From positions 124,001-188,000 of the forward strand of contig NZ_UAWH01000005.1 in assembly GCF_900447045.1 (NCBI RefSeq): 64,000 nucleotides of DNA. The letters are read 5' to 3'. The number at the start of each line of letters is the position of its first letter. Positions within the stretch are counted from its first letter, which is position 1. The notes under the pieces are model-generated. The model did no database searches and was not told the DNA's origin. It saw only the letters and a program-made list of their open reading frames with translations. Both the position numbers and the translations under genes were made by a program. Source of the DNA: Clostridium paraputrificum. GTDB lineage: Bacteria > Bacillota > Clostridia > Clostridiales > Clostridiaceae. This document shows positions 18,322 through 27,986 of this stretch, piece after piece.

Positions 18322-19086
18322 ATGATTGATATACATTCACATATATTACCTGGAATTGATGATGGTTCAAAAAATATAAATATGACACTACATATGATTA
18401 AGATGGCAGTGAAGAGTGGAACAAAGGATATAGTTGCCACTCCTCATTTTTGTAGGGGATATGGAGAAACACCTTATGATGAAGTTAAGAACTTAGTAGG
18501 GGAATTTAATAAGCTTGCAAAAGGAGAAGGGCTAGATATAAACATACATTATGGTCAAGAAGTTTATTATTCAGAACAAATAATAGATGATTATAAAAGT
18601 GGTCTTATAGGTACAATTAATAACTCAAGATATATGTTAATAGAGTTTCCTATGAGAAGTTTTGATAGTGACACATTAGAGGTTATATATGAACTTCAAG
18701 TAAAGGGAGTAATTCCAATACTTGCACATCCAGAAAGATATAGACCAATAATAGAAAAACCAGAGAGAATTAATAAGTTTATTAAAGAAGGATTTTTGTT
18801 TCAAATGAATGCTGGAAGCGTTGAAGGTCAGTTTGGAAATAGCGTAAAGAAAACTGCAGAGATATTATTGGATAATAATATATACAATTTTATTGGTTCT
18901 GATGCACATAATGATACAAATAGATGTCCAGGCATAGCTAATGGAATAGAATTAGCTAAAAAGAAAAGTAAAATAAATGAAGAACTTTTTAGGGAAAGTG
19001 GAAGAAGATTATTAAATAATGAAGATATAGAGTTTATAGGAGAAAAGATCAAAGAAAAAAGGGGGATTTTCTCATTTTTAAAGTAA
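18322..19086 (+). CDS. CpsB/CapC-type manganese tyrosine phosphatase (PHP)
   Basis: A 254-residue PHP-fold phosphatase with the metal ligands visible: DIHSHILPGIDDG at the N-terminus, ATPHF near 40, GQEVYYSE near 75, LAHPERY near 133 and GSDAHND near 193. In this family the enzyme dephosphorylates the tyrosine cluster of the adjacent BY-kinase. The gene starts 12 nt after the kinase gene, completing a standard regulatory trio. Confidence 0.94.
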   Translation: MIDIHSHILPGIDDGSKNINMTLHMIKMAVKSGTKDIVATPHFCRGYGETPYDEVKNLVGEFNKLAKGEGLDINIHYGQEVYYSEQIIDDYKSGLIGTINNSRYMLIEFPMRSFDSDTLEVIYELQVKGVIPILAHPERYRPIIEKPERINKFIKEGFLFQMNAGSVEGQFGNSVKKTAEILLDNNIYNFIGSDAHNDTNRCPGIANGIELAKKKSKINEELFRESGRRLLNNEDIEFIGEKIKEKRGIFSFLK

Positions 19087-19118
19087 TATTAAACCGTGTG
19101 TAGATAGGGGGGACAACA

Positions 19119-21002
19119 TTGGAAAATAAAAAAGCTAAAACGTCAATATTAGTAATTTTAGATATGTTATTAATATTTAGTGCATATTTTATAGCTTTTA
19201 TATTTAGGTTTAAATATACTGACATCAGTATAGCAGAAATTGTAGTAATGTATGAAGGTTATATAAGTAAAATATTTTTAATGTCTCTTATATTTATAGG
19301 GATATTTATGGCATTTAAACAATATAAAAGTATTTGGTCTATTGCAAGCATAGATGAATTTTTAAGAGGAATTATAGCAACAGGGTTAGCTACTAGTGTA
19401 GTTTTAATAATATCTTATTTAGATGAAAGAAGAATTCCGCTAATGGTTACAATAATGGCTGGAATTATGATAATGGTATTCTGTAATGGTATAAGAATAG
19501 GTTGGAGAGTTGTAAGAAGAACTTTAATATTTATTACAGATAGAAGTAATGGGAATTGTAAAAGAGTTTTAGTAGTAGGTGCAGGAGGAGCAGGAGCTCT
19601 TGTTGCAAATGAATATAAGAAAAATCCACAATATAGAAAGAAAGTGGTAGCCTTTGTAGATGACAGTTGGGCTAAAAAAGGAATTTATGTTTCAGGAATA
19701 AAAGTTCTTGGTGATAGATATGATATTCCTACAGTAGTAGAGGAACAAAGAATTGATGAAATAATAATAGCTATATCAGAATTAAATGAAATAGAACTAA
19801 AGAAAATTTTAGATGAATGTAAGAAAACAACTGCTCAGGTAAAAATAATGCCTGGAGTTTCAGAAGTAATAGATGGAAAGTTCTCTGTTAAAAAAATCAG
19901 AGATGTAGATGTGGAAGATTTATTAGGAAGAGAACCAATTAAACTAGATTTCAGTGGTATTTCTGGTTATATAGAGAATAAAGTAATTATGGTAACTGGT
20001 GGAGGAGGTTCTATCGGTTCAGAATTGTGCAGGCAAATAGCAAAATTTAATCCAAAAGAACTTATTATATTTGATATTTATGAAAATAATGCTTACGACT
20101 TACAAAATGAACTTTTAAGAAAGTATGAAAACTTAAATTTAAAGACATTAATAGGTTCTGTTAGAGATAGAAAAAGGTTAAATAATATATTTAAAGAATA
20201 TAGGCCTCAGGTTGTATTTCATGCAGCAGCCCATAAACACGTTCCTTTAATGGAAGATAGTCCAGGAGAAGCTATTAAAAATAATGTTTTAGGAACTTTA
20301 AACACAGCAGAACTTGCTAGTGAATATGGAGTAGAAAGATTTGTATTAATTTCTACAGATAAGGCAGTAAACCCTACTAATGTAATGGGTGCAACTAAAA
20401 GATTGTGTGAGATGGTTATACAGTCTATAGATAAAGAAAGTGATACAGAATTTGTAGCAGTTAGATTTGGAAATGTATTAGGTTCAAATGGGTCAGTGGT
20501 TCCTTTATTTAAAAAGCAAATTGCAGAGGGAGGGCCTGTTACTTTAACACATAAAGATATAACAAGATATTTTATGACAATACCAGAGGCATCACAACTA
20601 GTTTTACAAGCAGGGGCATATGCAAAGGGTGGCGAAATATTTGTTTTAGATATGGGACAACCTGTTAAGATATATGATTTGGCAGAAAACTTAATTAGAC
20701 TTTCAGGATATGTGCCAAATGAAGAAATAGAAATAAAAGTTACTGGTTTAAGACCAGGTGAAAAGCTGTATGAAGAGCTTCTTATGGATGAAGAAGGATT
20801 AAGTGAGACACCCCATAAGAAGATATTTATAGGAAGGCCTGGAGAATTCAAACTTGAAAAAGTTAAAAATAACATAAATATGCTTTTAGATGTAGTTAAG
20901 CTTGGCAATAAGGAAAAGTTAAGAGAAAAGCTACAGGAGGTAGTACCTACTTATAAAAATCCTGATGAGGATAATGAAGTGGCTGCTACTAAAGAAGCTT
21001 AG
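19119..21002 (+). CDS. Membrane nucleotide-sugar 4,6-dehydratase (PglF/WbpM/EpsC family)
   Basis: A 627-residue protein with four N-terminal membrane helices (about 10-135), a first Rossmann domain (VVGAGGAGALVA near 150), and an SDR domain (VTGGGGSIGSE near 291; STDKAVNPTN near 411; MGATK with Met at the usual Tyr place, a hallmark of this family). It should convert UDP-GlcNAc to the 4-keto-6-deoxy sugar. With the next three genes it matches the UDP-diacetylbacillosamine pathway (PglF-PglE-PglC-PglD of Campylobacter; EpsC-EpsN-EpsL-EpsM of Bacillus). Start TTG 19119 follows AGGGGGG. Confidence 0.92.
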   Translation: MENKKAKTSILVILDMLLIFSAYFIAFIFRFKYTDISIAEIVVMYEGYISKIFLMSLIFIGIFMAFKQYKSIWSIASIDEFLRGIIATGLATSVVLIISYLDERRIPLMVTIMAGIMIMVFCNGIRIGWRVVRRTLIFITDRSNGNCKRVLVVGAGGAGALVANEYKKNPQYRKKVVAFVDDSWAKKGIYVSGIKVLGDRYDIPTVVEEQRIDEIIIAISELNEIELKKILDECKKTTAQVKIMPGVSEVIDGKFSVKKIRDVDVEDLLGREPIKLDFSGISGYIENKVIMVTGGGGSIGSELCRQIAKFNPKELIIFDIYENNAYDLQNELLRKYENLNLKTLIGSVRDRKRLNNIFKEYRPQVVFHAAAHKHVPLMEDSPGEAIKNNVLGTLNTAELASEYGVERFVLISTDKAVNPTNVMGATKRLCEMVIQSIDKESDTEFVAVRFGNVLGSNGSVVPLFKKQIAEGGPVTLTHKDITRYFMTIPEASQLVLQAGAYAKGGEIFVLDMGQPVKIYDLAENLIRLSGYVPNEEIEIKVTGLRPGEKLYEELLMDEEGLSETPHKKIFIGRPGEFKLEKVKNNINMLLDVVKLGNKEKLREKLQEVVPTYKNPDEDNEVAATKEA

Positions 21003-21018
21003 AACGGGGGAATAAAAA

Positions 21019-22158
21019 ATGGAAAAGAAAAGAATATTTTTATCATCACCTCATATGGGAGGGATGGAGCAAAAATTTGTTCAAGAAGCTTTTGATACTA
21101 ACTGGGTAGCCCCTCTAGGACCAAATGTTAATGAGTTTGAAAAAGAATTAAGTGAGTATGTTGGTATTAAATCAGCAGCAGCTACAGTTTCAGGAACATC
21201 TGCTATACATATGGCACTTAAATGCGTAGGTGTTAAGGCAGGAGATAAGGTGTTTTGCTCAAGTTTAACTTTTGCTGCAAGTTGCAATCCTATTATATAT
21301 GAAGGTGGGATTCCTGTATTTATTGATTCAGAGCCAGAAAGCTGGAATATGTCACCTAAAGCATTAAAAAAGGCATTTGAAGATGCAGAAAAGTGTGGAG
21401 AAATACCTAAAGCTGTTATTGTTGTTAATTTATATGGACAAAGTGCAGATATGGATCATATAAAGGAACTTTGTGATAAATATAATGTTCCTATAATAGA
21501 GGATGCAGCAGAAAGCTTAGGAGCTACATATAAAGATAAAATGTCAGGAACAATTGGAGATTATGGAATCTATTCATTTAATGGGAATAAGATAATTACT
21601 ACCTCAGGTGGTGGAATGCTTGTTTCTAATAATGAAGAAAGAATAGCAAAGACAAGATTTTGGATTACTCAAGCTAGAGAAAATGAAAGACATTATGAGC
21701 ATAAGGAATTAGGATATAATTTTAGAATGTCTAATGTTGTGGCGGGAATAGGTAGAGGTCAGCTAAGAGTATTAGATGAGAGAGTGAGACAAAAAACAGA
21801 AATATATAACACTTATAAAGAAGCATTTAGAGATATAGAAGATATAGAAATGATGCCAGAATGCGAGTATGGAAAGTCAAATCATTGGTTAAGTTGTATA
21901 ACTTTAAAACCTGAAGGCAAGGTTAAGCCATTGGATATAATATTAGCTTTAGAAAAAGAAAATATAGAATCTAGACCTATATGGAAGCCAATGCATATGC
22001 AACCTTATTATAAGGAATGTAAGTTCTTTATCCATAATGATGATGGGATAAGCGTTGCAGAAGATATATTTAATAGAGGATTATGCTTACCTTCTGATAG
22101 CAAAAACACAAAAGAAGATATGGATAGAGTTATTTCTATAATAAAAGAATTGTTTTAA
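21019..22158 (+). CDS. DegT/DnrJ/EryC1 sugar aminotransferase (PglE/EpsN-like)
   Basis: A 379-residue PLP-dependent aminotransferase. FVQEAFDTNWVAPLGPN at the N-terminus, EDAAESLGA in the middle and the Schiff-base lysine in NGNKIITTSGGG (about residue 191) are diagnostic. It probably aminates C4 of the 4-keto sugar made by the dehydratase encoded 16 nt upstream, giving UDP-4-amino-4,6-dideoxy-GlcNAc. The specificity is inferred from the neighbouring genes. Confidence 0.92.
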   Translation: MEKKRIFLSSPHMGGMEQKFVQEAFDTNWVAPLGPNVNEFEKELSEYVGIKSAAATVSGTSAIHMALKCVGVKAGDKVFCSSLTFAASCNPIIYEGGIPVFIDSEPESWNMSPKALKKAFEDAEKCGEIPKAVIVVNLYGQSADMDHIKELCDKYNVPIIEDAAESLGATYKDKMSGTIGDYGIYSFNGNKIITTSGGGMLVSNNEERIAKTRFWITQARENERHYEHKELGYNFRMSNVVAGIGRGQLRVLDERVRQKTEIYNTYKEAFRDIEDIEMMPECEYGKSNHWLSCITLKPEGKVKPLDIILALEKENIESRPIWKPMHMQPYYKECKFFIHNDDGISVAEDIFNRGLCLPSDSKNTKEDMDRVISIIKELF

Positions 22159-22169
22159 AGAGGTGTTCT

Positions 22170-22796
22170 GTGAAAAATGCAGGAAATAAGAAATTTGGAC
22201 ATATAGTAAAAAGAATATTTGATTTTACTGCATCGTTATGTGGATTAATATTATTATCACCAATACTTATAGTTGTTGCATTATTAATTAGGTTAAATTT
22301 GGGAAGTCCTATATTTTTTACTCAAGATAGAGTGGGAAAGAACAACAAAGTATTTAAGATGATAAAGTTTAGAAGTATGAAAGATGGAGTGGATAAGAAC
22401 GGAAATTTACTTCCAGATGAAATGAGATTAACTAAGTTTGGTAAAATTCTTAGAAGTACAAGCTTAGATGAGTTACCAGAGTTGATCAATGTGCTAAAAG
22501 GGGATATGAGTTTAATAGGTCCAAGACCATTATTAGTTGATTATTTACCTTTATATAATGAAAATCAAGTAAGAAGACATAATGTTTTACCTGGATTAAC
22601 GGGATGGGCTCAAATTAATGGGCGTAATAGTTTAAGCTGGAATGAGAAATTTAACTTAGATATTTGGTATGTTGATAACTGGTCCTTAACTCTTGATATT
22701 AAAATCTTCTTTTTAACTATTTATAAAGTATTTAAGAGGGATGGGATAAGTCAGGAAGGCAATGTTACCATGGAAAGATTTAATGGATTTAACTAA
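22170..22796 (+). CDS. Undecaprenyl-phosphate phosphosugar transferase (PglC/EpsL type)
   Basis: A 208-residue small monotopic phosphoglycosyl transferase: one hydrophobic segment (about 16-40), QDRVGKNNK, KFRSMKDG, and the catalytic region DELPELINVLKGDMS followed by LIGPRP. It should load the first sugar phosphate, plausibly diacetylbacillosamine-1-P, onto undecaprenyl phosphate and so start the repeat unit. Start GTG 22170 follows AGAGGTG. A second, longer enzyme of the same superfamily is encoded at 38154, which fits two separate glycans. Confidence 0.93.
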   Translation: MKNAGNKKFGHIVKRIFDFTASLCGLILLSPILIVVALLIRLNLGSPIFFTQDRVGKNNKVFKMIKFRSMKDGVDKNGNLLPDEMRLTKFGKILRSTSLDELPELINVLKGDMSLIGPRPLLVDYLPLYNENQVRRHNVLPGLTGWAQINGRNSLSWNEKFNLDIWYVDNWSLTLDIKIFFLTIYKVFKRDGISQEGNVTMERFNGFN

Positions 22797-22813
22797 TGTT
22801 AGGGTGAAGTGTA

Positions 22814-23464
22814 TTGAAGGATATAGTAATTATAGGTGCTGGTGGAGTAGGAAGTGAAACTGCTTGGATTATTGAGCAGATTAACATTAAAAAAGATAAA
22901 TGGAATTTGCTTGGGTTTATTGATGATAATAAATTAGTTCAAGGGCAGAGTATTATTGGGTACAAAGTTATAGGAAATATAGAAAAATTTATAAAAACTT
23001 ATAAAAACTTAAAAAAAGAAGATAGACCGTATGTTGTTATTGCAATAGCAAATTATAATGTGAAAAAAGAAATTGTAAATAAGTTAAAAGATATGTTTAA
23101 CTTTGCAACAGTAATTCATCCGGATGTATTTGTTCATATTAGCAATTCTATTGGAGAAGGTTGTATTATATATCCAGGAGTAATAATGACAGTGGATATA
23201 AAGATAGGAAATCATGTTATTGTAAGTCCTAAGTGTGGGATAGGACATAATTCTAAAGTTCATGACTATGCTTCACTACTATGGAATGTTAATGTATCAG
23301 GATACGATATTATAGAAGAAGGAAGTTTAATAGGCTCTGGAGCAACTATAATTCAAAATAAGATAATAGGAAAAGATAGTATTATAGGAGCTGGTGCAGT
23401 AGTTATAAATGATTTTGGAGATAAAGTTAAAGCTGTTGGAGTACCAGCTATAATTAAAAAATAG
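22814..23464 (+). CDS. Sugar O/N-acyltransferase (PglD/EpsM-like)
   Basis: A 216-residue acetyltransferase with an N-terminal nucleotide-sugar-binding Rossmann motif (IIGAGGVGSETAW) and a C-terminal left-handed beta-helix of hexapeptide repeats; the His in IGHNSKV matches the catalytic His of PglD. It is expected to N-acetylate the 4-amino sugar from acetyl-CoA. Start TTG 22814 follows AGGGTG. It completes the four-gene bacillosamine set. Confidence 0.9.
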   Translation: MKDIVIIGAGGVGSETAWIIEQINIKKDKWNLLGFIDDNKLVQGQSIIGYKVIGNIEKFIKTYKNLKKEDRPYVVIAIANYNVKKEIVNKLKDMFNFATVIHPDVFVHISNSIGEGCIIYPGVIMTVDIKIGNHVIVSPKCGIGHNSKVHDYASLLWNVNVSGYDIIEEGSLIGSGATIIQNKIIGKDSIIGAGAVVINDFGDKVKAVGVPAIIKK

Positions 23465-23478
23465 TAAAGGAGACATGT

Positions 23479-24627
23479 ATGGAAATTATATTTTGGCTAT
23501 GTGTAATTCTAATAATTCATAGTTTTATAGGATATCCAATAAGTTTAAAAATAATAAATAAGATAGCTAAGAAAGATAAGATAAGTATAGATTCTGATTA
23601 TTGTCCTTTTGTAACAATAGTAATACCTGCTCATAATGAAGAGTTAGTAATAGAATCAAAATTAGAAAATATTACACATTTAAATTATCCAAGTGATAAA
23701 TTAGAAATAATAATTGCATCAGATAATAGTACAGATAGTACAAATGAAATAATAAAAAAGTTTTGTGAAAAAAGTCAATTTGATAACTTAAGGTTATATG
23801 AAGTTAAAGAGCGTAAAGGAAAAACAAATGCACAAAATGAAGCTGTTAAGATAGCAAATGGTGAAATAATAGTTTTTTCTGATGCTAATTCAATATTAAA
23901 AAATGATTCAGTGTATCAATTAGTAAAATACTTTAGCGATGATGATGTAGCATATGTATCTGGTAGGTTAGTATATATTAATAATAATATATCAGAAACA
24001 AGTGAGGCAGAGAATTCTTATTGGAATTATGATTTGATGATGAGAGAGTATGAATCTAATATTAGTTCAATTACTGCTGGAAATGGTGCAATTTATGCGA
24101 TTAGAAAAAAAGATTATATAAATCTTGATCCCATGTATTGTCATGATAGTATGATGCCAATAAAATCTGTTATTTGCAATAAGAAAGCAAAATATAATAA
24201 AGATGCAATAGCATATGAAAAAGCTGGAGAAACAGCAGAAGATGAGTTTAAAAGAAAAATTAGAATGGCTAGAAAAAATATAGCTATATCATATTCGGAT
24301 ATTCAGAAATATAATCCATTTAAATGTGGATGGTTTAGTTATTTTTACTTCTGCCATAGATACCTAAGAAATTCATTGTTTATATTGCATTTGTTATTAT
24401 ATATAAGTAGTTTAGTTTTGTTTAATGAAGGTATAGTATATTATGTTGCATTTATCGGACAAACTATTTTCTATATTCTATCTATACTAGGAATAAAGAA
24501 TAAAAGTAAAATGTTTTACTTACCGTATTATTATACATTGACGATAGTTGCACAATTAAAGGGCGCTATAAATGAAGTAAGTGGAAAGTCAAAACCGTTT
24601 TGGGAAAAAGCAGAAAGTACAAGGTAG
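23479..24627 (+). CDS. Membrane family 2 glycosyltransferase
   Basis: A 382-residue processive-type GT2: a short N-terminal membrane helix (about 2-22), FVTIVIPAHNEE, SDNSTDST, FSDANS as the DxD-like site, and two or three C-terminal helices (about 285-345). This topology resembles ExoO/ICA-type transferases at the inner face of the membrane. The donor sugar is unknown. AAAGGAG precedes the ATG. It overlaps an upstream alternative start of the next gene. Confidence 0.88.
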   Translation: MEIIFWLCVILIIHSFIGYPISLKIINKIAKKDKISIDSDYCPFVTIVIPAHNEELVIESKLENITHLNYPSDKLEIIIASDNSTDSTNEIIKKFCEKSQFDNLRLYEVKERKGKTNAQNEAVKIANGEIIVFSDANSILKNDSVYQLVKYFSDDDVAYVSGRLVYINNNISETSEAENSYWNYDLMMREYESNISSITAGNGAIYAIRKKDYINLDPMYCHDSMMPIKSVICNKKAKYNKDAIAYEKAGETAEDEFKRKIRMARKNIAISYSDIQKYNPFKCGWFSYFYFCHRYLRNSLFILHLLLYISSLVLFNEGIVYYVAFIGQTIFYILSILGIKNKSKMFYLPYYYTLTIVAQLKGAINEVSGKSKPFWEKAESTR

Positions 24628-24635
24628 GTGAAAAA

Positions 24636-25415
24636 ATGGTAACTTTATTAATTCCTACATTAGGAGAAAGAGAATATGAACTCCATAGGCTATTTAAATC
24701 TTTGGAAGTACAGGATAATAAAAATTTTGATGTGGTAGTAATATCTCAAGGAAATCATGAGAATGTTGAGAAAGTATTATCAGAATATAGTATTAAGTTT
24801 ATACATGTTAGATCAGATAAAAGGGGGTTGTCATTAGCAAGAAACTTAGGCTTAAAATATGTGAGAGGAGATAAGATGGTATTATCTGATGATGATGCAT
24901 GGTATCCTCAAAATGCGATAAGTACTGTGATAGATAGCTTTAATAAAATAAATGCTGATGTAATTTGTTTTAAAATCTTTGATCCTATAAAACAAGTAGA
25001 TTATAAAAATTATACTAATCATAAAAGTAAAGTAGATAATTTTCAAATTATGAAAAAGTCGTCAGTAGAGATTTGTTTTGATTTAGATAAAATCGGAGTA
25101 GATGTATTAAAATTTAATGAAGAGTTTGGACTGGGAGCCAAATATTCAAGTGGAGAAGAAAATATTATTTTAAAGGATATATTAAATTTAAATTATTCTA
25201 TAATTTATGAAAATAAGATTTTAGTATATCATGAAAAAAAACAAAAGGTTACTTTTAATTTAAGTTATATTGAGAGTAAAAGTATGCTATTTAAAATTTT
25301 ATTTGGAAAATATAAAGCATTTCTATTTTTAAATGCATTGTTATTAAAAAATATATCTAAAATAGAGGGAAATAAAATTAAAGGAATAATATTTGCGAAT
25401 AGAATTTTACTGTAA
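24636..25415 (+). CDS. Family 2 glycosyltransferase
   Basis: A 259-residue GT-A glycosyltransferase: LLIPTLGERE at the N-terminus, SLARNLGLK near 70, and LSDDDAWYP as the acidic metal site. No membrane segments are seen. The start is taken as ATG 24636, preceded by AAGGTAGG; an in-frame ATG at 24600 would overlap the previous gene by 28 bases without a ribosome site. It adds one sugar of the repeat unit; donor and linkage are unknown. Confidence 0.82.
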   Translation: MVTLLIPTLGEREYELHRLFKSLEVQDNKNFDVVVISQGNHENVEKVLSEYSIKFIHVRSDKRGLSLARNLGLKYVRGDKMVLSDDDAWYPQNAISTVIDSFNKINADVICFKIFDPIKQVDYKNYTNHKSKVDNFQIMKKSSVEICFDLDKIGVDVLKFNEEFGLGAKYSSGEENIILKDILNLNYSIIYENKILVYHEKKQKVTFNLSYIESKSMLFKILFGKYKAFLFLNALLLKNISKIEGNKIKGIIFANRILL

Positions 25416-25460
25416 CTAGAAGATTGTATAATTATTCCAGTATTTAAGAAAGGATATAAG

Positions 25461-26591
25461 ATGAATATACTTTATTTGAGTGATGTTTCATTAGATATTA
25501 TTGGTGGAGCACAAGAATCTATGAAAGTTGTTATGGATGGGTTAGCTGATAGGTATAATTTTAGTATTATAACACCATGCAATGATAAACAATATAAGTA
25601 TAATGTGAGTGAACTTACTGGATATAAAAACTTAAGTTTAAGAGGAAAGGGCATTTTAGATATAATAAAAATAATACGAAGAATAAAAAAAATTATAGAG
25701 AATAATAAAATAGATATAATTCATGTCCAAATGCCTGCAACTATGTTATTAATTGGTATAATGAAAAATTTAAGAATGATTGATAATAATATTATAATAA
25801 TTTACACAGATAGGGGTGTTCTAAATAAGTATGGCAAAAAAACGTACTATGGAATTAAAAAGTTTAGTAAATACTTCTCAAAGATAATCCTTACTACAAA
25901 TTATAATATGAATTTATATAGGAACTATATAAATATTAAAGAGGAAAAGCTAAGTTTAATAAATAATACTGCAGGTAATATGTTCGAAAAGTATTATCCA
26001 GAAATCAGAGAAAACAGGAGAAATGAATTAAACTTTACTAAAGATGATACTGTAATAATGTTTGCAGGAAGAATGAATAAAGATAAAAATTGGCCACTAG
26101 CTTTAGAAATAATAAGAGATATATCTAAAATTAAGAATACTAAAATTATAGTGGCACTTGGAAGTAATAAAACTAATAAAAATATACAAGAATGTATGGA
26201 ACTTATAAAAGAAGCATCTGCATATACCGGTGAAGAAAATTTAAGAGGATTTATAGATATTCCTTTAATAAAGATGAATGAATTATATTATTCAAGTGAT
26301 ATTTTTATACTTACTTCTAAAGTTGAATCATTTGGTAGAACTGCTATAGAAGCAATGAGTAGAAAGAATGCAGTATTTGGCACAAATGTAGATGGATTAA
26401 AAGAGGTAATTGGATTTAGTGATAATATATATGAGCAGAAGAAAGAAGTTTTAGATAAAATTAAAAAAATTATATACAATAAAGAATTATTGGAAAGTGA
26501 AAAAGAAAAATTTTATTTAAGATTTAAAGAAAATTTTGGGCTGGAAAAAAACTTACAATTACACGATGAGTTATATGATTTTTTTAGGTAA
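25461..26591 (+). CDS. Family 4 glycosyltransferase
   Basis: A 376-residue GT-B fold retaining glycosyltransferase. GGAQESMKVV at the N-terminus, FAGRMNKDKNWPLAL at the domain junction and ESFGRTAIEAMSRK (the E-x7-E motif) at the C-terminal donor site are visible. It is cytoplasmic or peripheral. AAAGGA lies a few bases before the ATG. It is the third glycosyltransferase of the operon, suggesting a repeat unit of about four sugars counting the initiating one. Confidence 0.88.
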   Translation: MNILYLSDVSLDIIGGAQESMKVVMDGLADRYNFSIITPCNDKQYKYNVSELTGYKNLSLRGKGILDIIKIIRRIKKIIENNKIDIIHVQMPATMLLIGIMKNLRMIDNNIIIIYTDRGVLNKYGKKTYYGIKKFSKYFSKIILTTNYNMNLYRNYINIKEEKLSLINNTAGNMFEKYYPEIRENRRNELNFTKDDTVIMFAGRMNKDKNWPLALEIIRDISKIKNTKIIVALGSNKTNKNIQECMELIKEASAYTGEENLRGFIDIPLIKMNELYYSSDIFILTSKVESFGRTAIEAMSRKNAVFGTNVDGLKEVIGFSDNIYEQKKEVLDKIKKIIYNKELLESEKEKFYLRFKENFGLEKNLQLHDELYDFFR

Positions 26592-26603
26592 GGGGGTGTT
26601 ATT

Positions 26604-27986
26604 ATTTTAAATAAAATAATAAAAATTGCACCATCTACAGTAGTTCCGTTATTAGCAGGTTTGATAGTTACATTTTTAAATACTAATATGCTAACAACAG
26701 AGGAATTTGGGCAATTATCAATTTATAATAATACTATAACCTTTGCATCTACAATTTTTTATAATTTTATAATACAATCATTTTTAAGATATTATTATAA
26801 TAGTAAAAGCGAAAAAAAATATTTTAAAAGATCTTATGTGACATATTTATTTATAATGTTCTTTGTCAGTAGTATTGTATTAATAATTTTTAACTTTATA
26901 TTAGGATTTAGTAACAAAGTAATATTTTTAATAATTATCAATTCCTTTTTTTTAAGTGTATTTAATTTACAATTAAATGATTTTAGATGTGAGGGGAAGT
27001 TAAATAAATACAACTTATATAAAGTCTTAAATTCAGTATTTAAGATAGCAATAATTTTTGCTATGTATAGTGTTAGTAATACATCAATAAGTTATCTTAT
27101 AGCAACAGTATTATCATTTGCTATTTTAAGTATAAGCTATATATTAAAAAATGGAAAACTTAATTTTGATAGAGGATTGTTTATCGATACAATTAAGTTT
27201 GGTTTACCACTAGTGGGGACAAGTTTAGGGTATTTGTTATTATCATCATTTGATAGATATATGATTTCATTTATTAGAGGTGATGTAGAAGTGGCTTATT
27301 ATTCGTTTGCTTACCAAATAAGTGAATTATCGTTGATAAATGTTAATGCTTTGCTAATGGTAATATTTTATCCAACAATTATTAAGGAGTATGATAAAAA
27401 GGGAAAGAAGTCTACGGAAAATTTAATAGGTAAATTATTTAATTATCACATGATAATTGTTTTTTCAATGGCAGTTTTATTGATCATTTTTTCGAAGGAT
27501 TTAACACATTTATTTTTTAAAAAGTATATTGGTACAGAAAATTATATAGTTTTAATAGTTATAGGAGTTTTTATTTATTGTACATCGTTTTATACAAATA
27601 AAGCATTTGAAGTGAAAAAGAGAACAAATGAGCTGTTATATATAACATCAATATCAGCTTTTATAAATATACTATTAAATTTAGTGTTCATACCTATATA
27701 TGGAGCTATAGCAGCTACTGTAACGACTAATGTAAGCTATCTAATATATATTGCGTTAAGTATTTACAAGGGTAGAAAATATTTGTATATAGAACTTGAT
27801 AAAAAAATATTATTATATGTGATTATTGTAAATGTTATAGCTTTTACTTTTTCAGTGATAATTAGTTATGTAACAGTAGATATTAATATTAAAAATACGG
27901 TTATGAAATTTTTAGGAGTATTATTAATATACACAATTTCTTTTTTTTGTATTAAGATAAAAGGTATATTTAAGGAGAAAAGTTAA
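26604..27986 (+). CDS. Wzx-type polysaccharide flippase, probable ATT start
   Basis: A MATE/MOP-superfamily membrane protein of about 460 residues with some 12-14 helices, expected to flip the lipid-linked repeat unit across the membrane. The first conventional start codon in frame (TTG 26661) would cut into helix 1. The frame is open upstream through codons for NKIIKIAPSTVVPLLAG, a normal Wzx N-terminus, and AGGGGG at 26591-26596 lies 7 nt before ATT 26604 (4 nt before ATT 26601). A rare ATT start is therefore likely. The stop codon abuts the ATG of the polymerase gene. Confidence 0.8.
   Translation: MLNKIIKIAPSTVVPLLAGLIVTFLNTNMLTTEEFGQLSIYNNTITFASTIFYNFIIQSFLRYYYNSKSEKKYFKRSYVTYLFIMFFVSSIVLIIFNFILGFSNKVIFLIIINSFFLSVFNLQLNDFRCEGKLNKYNLYKVLNSVFKIAIIFAMYSVSNTSISYLIATVLSFAILSISYILKNGKLNFDRGLFIDTIKFGLPLVGTSLGYLLLSSFDRYMISFIRGDVEVAYYSFAYQISELSLINVNALLMVIFYPTIIKEYDKKGKKSTENLIGKLFNYHMIIVFSMAVLLIIFSKDLTHLFFKKYIGTENYIVLIVIGVFIYCTSFYTNKAFEVKKRTNELLYITSISAFINILLNLVFIPIYGAIAATVTTNVSYLIYIALSIYKGRKYLYIELDKKILLYVIIVNVIAFTFSVIISYVTVDINIKNTVMKFLGVLLIYTISFFCIKIKGIFKEKS

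Noticed and set aside
20219-20908. A 229-codon open frame on the minus strand
   Set aside because: It lies wholly inside the strongly supported membrane dehydratase gene, has no ribosome site and shows low-complexity Ser/Thr/Pro composition typical of a shadow frame.
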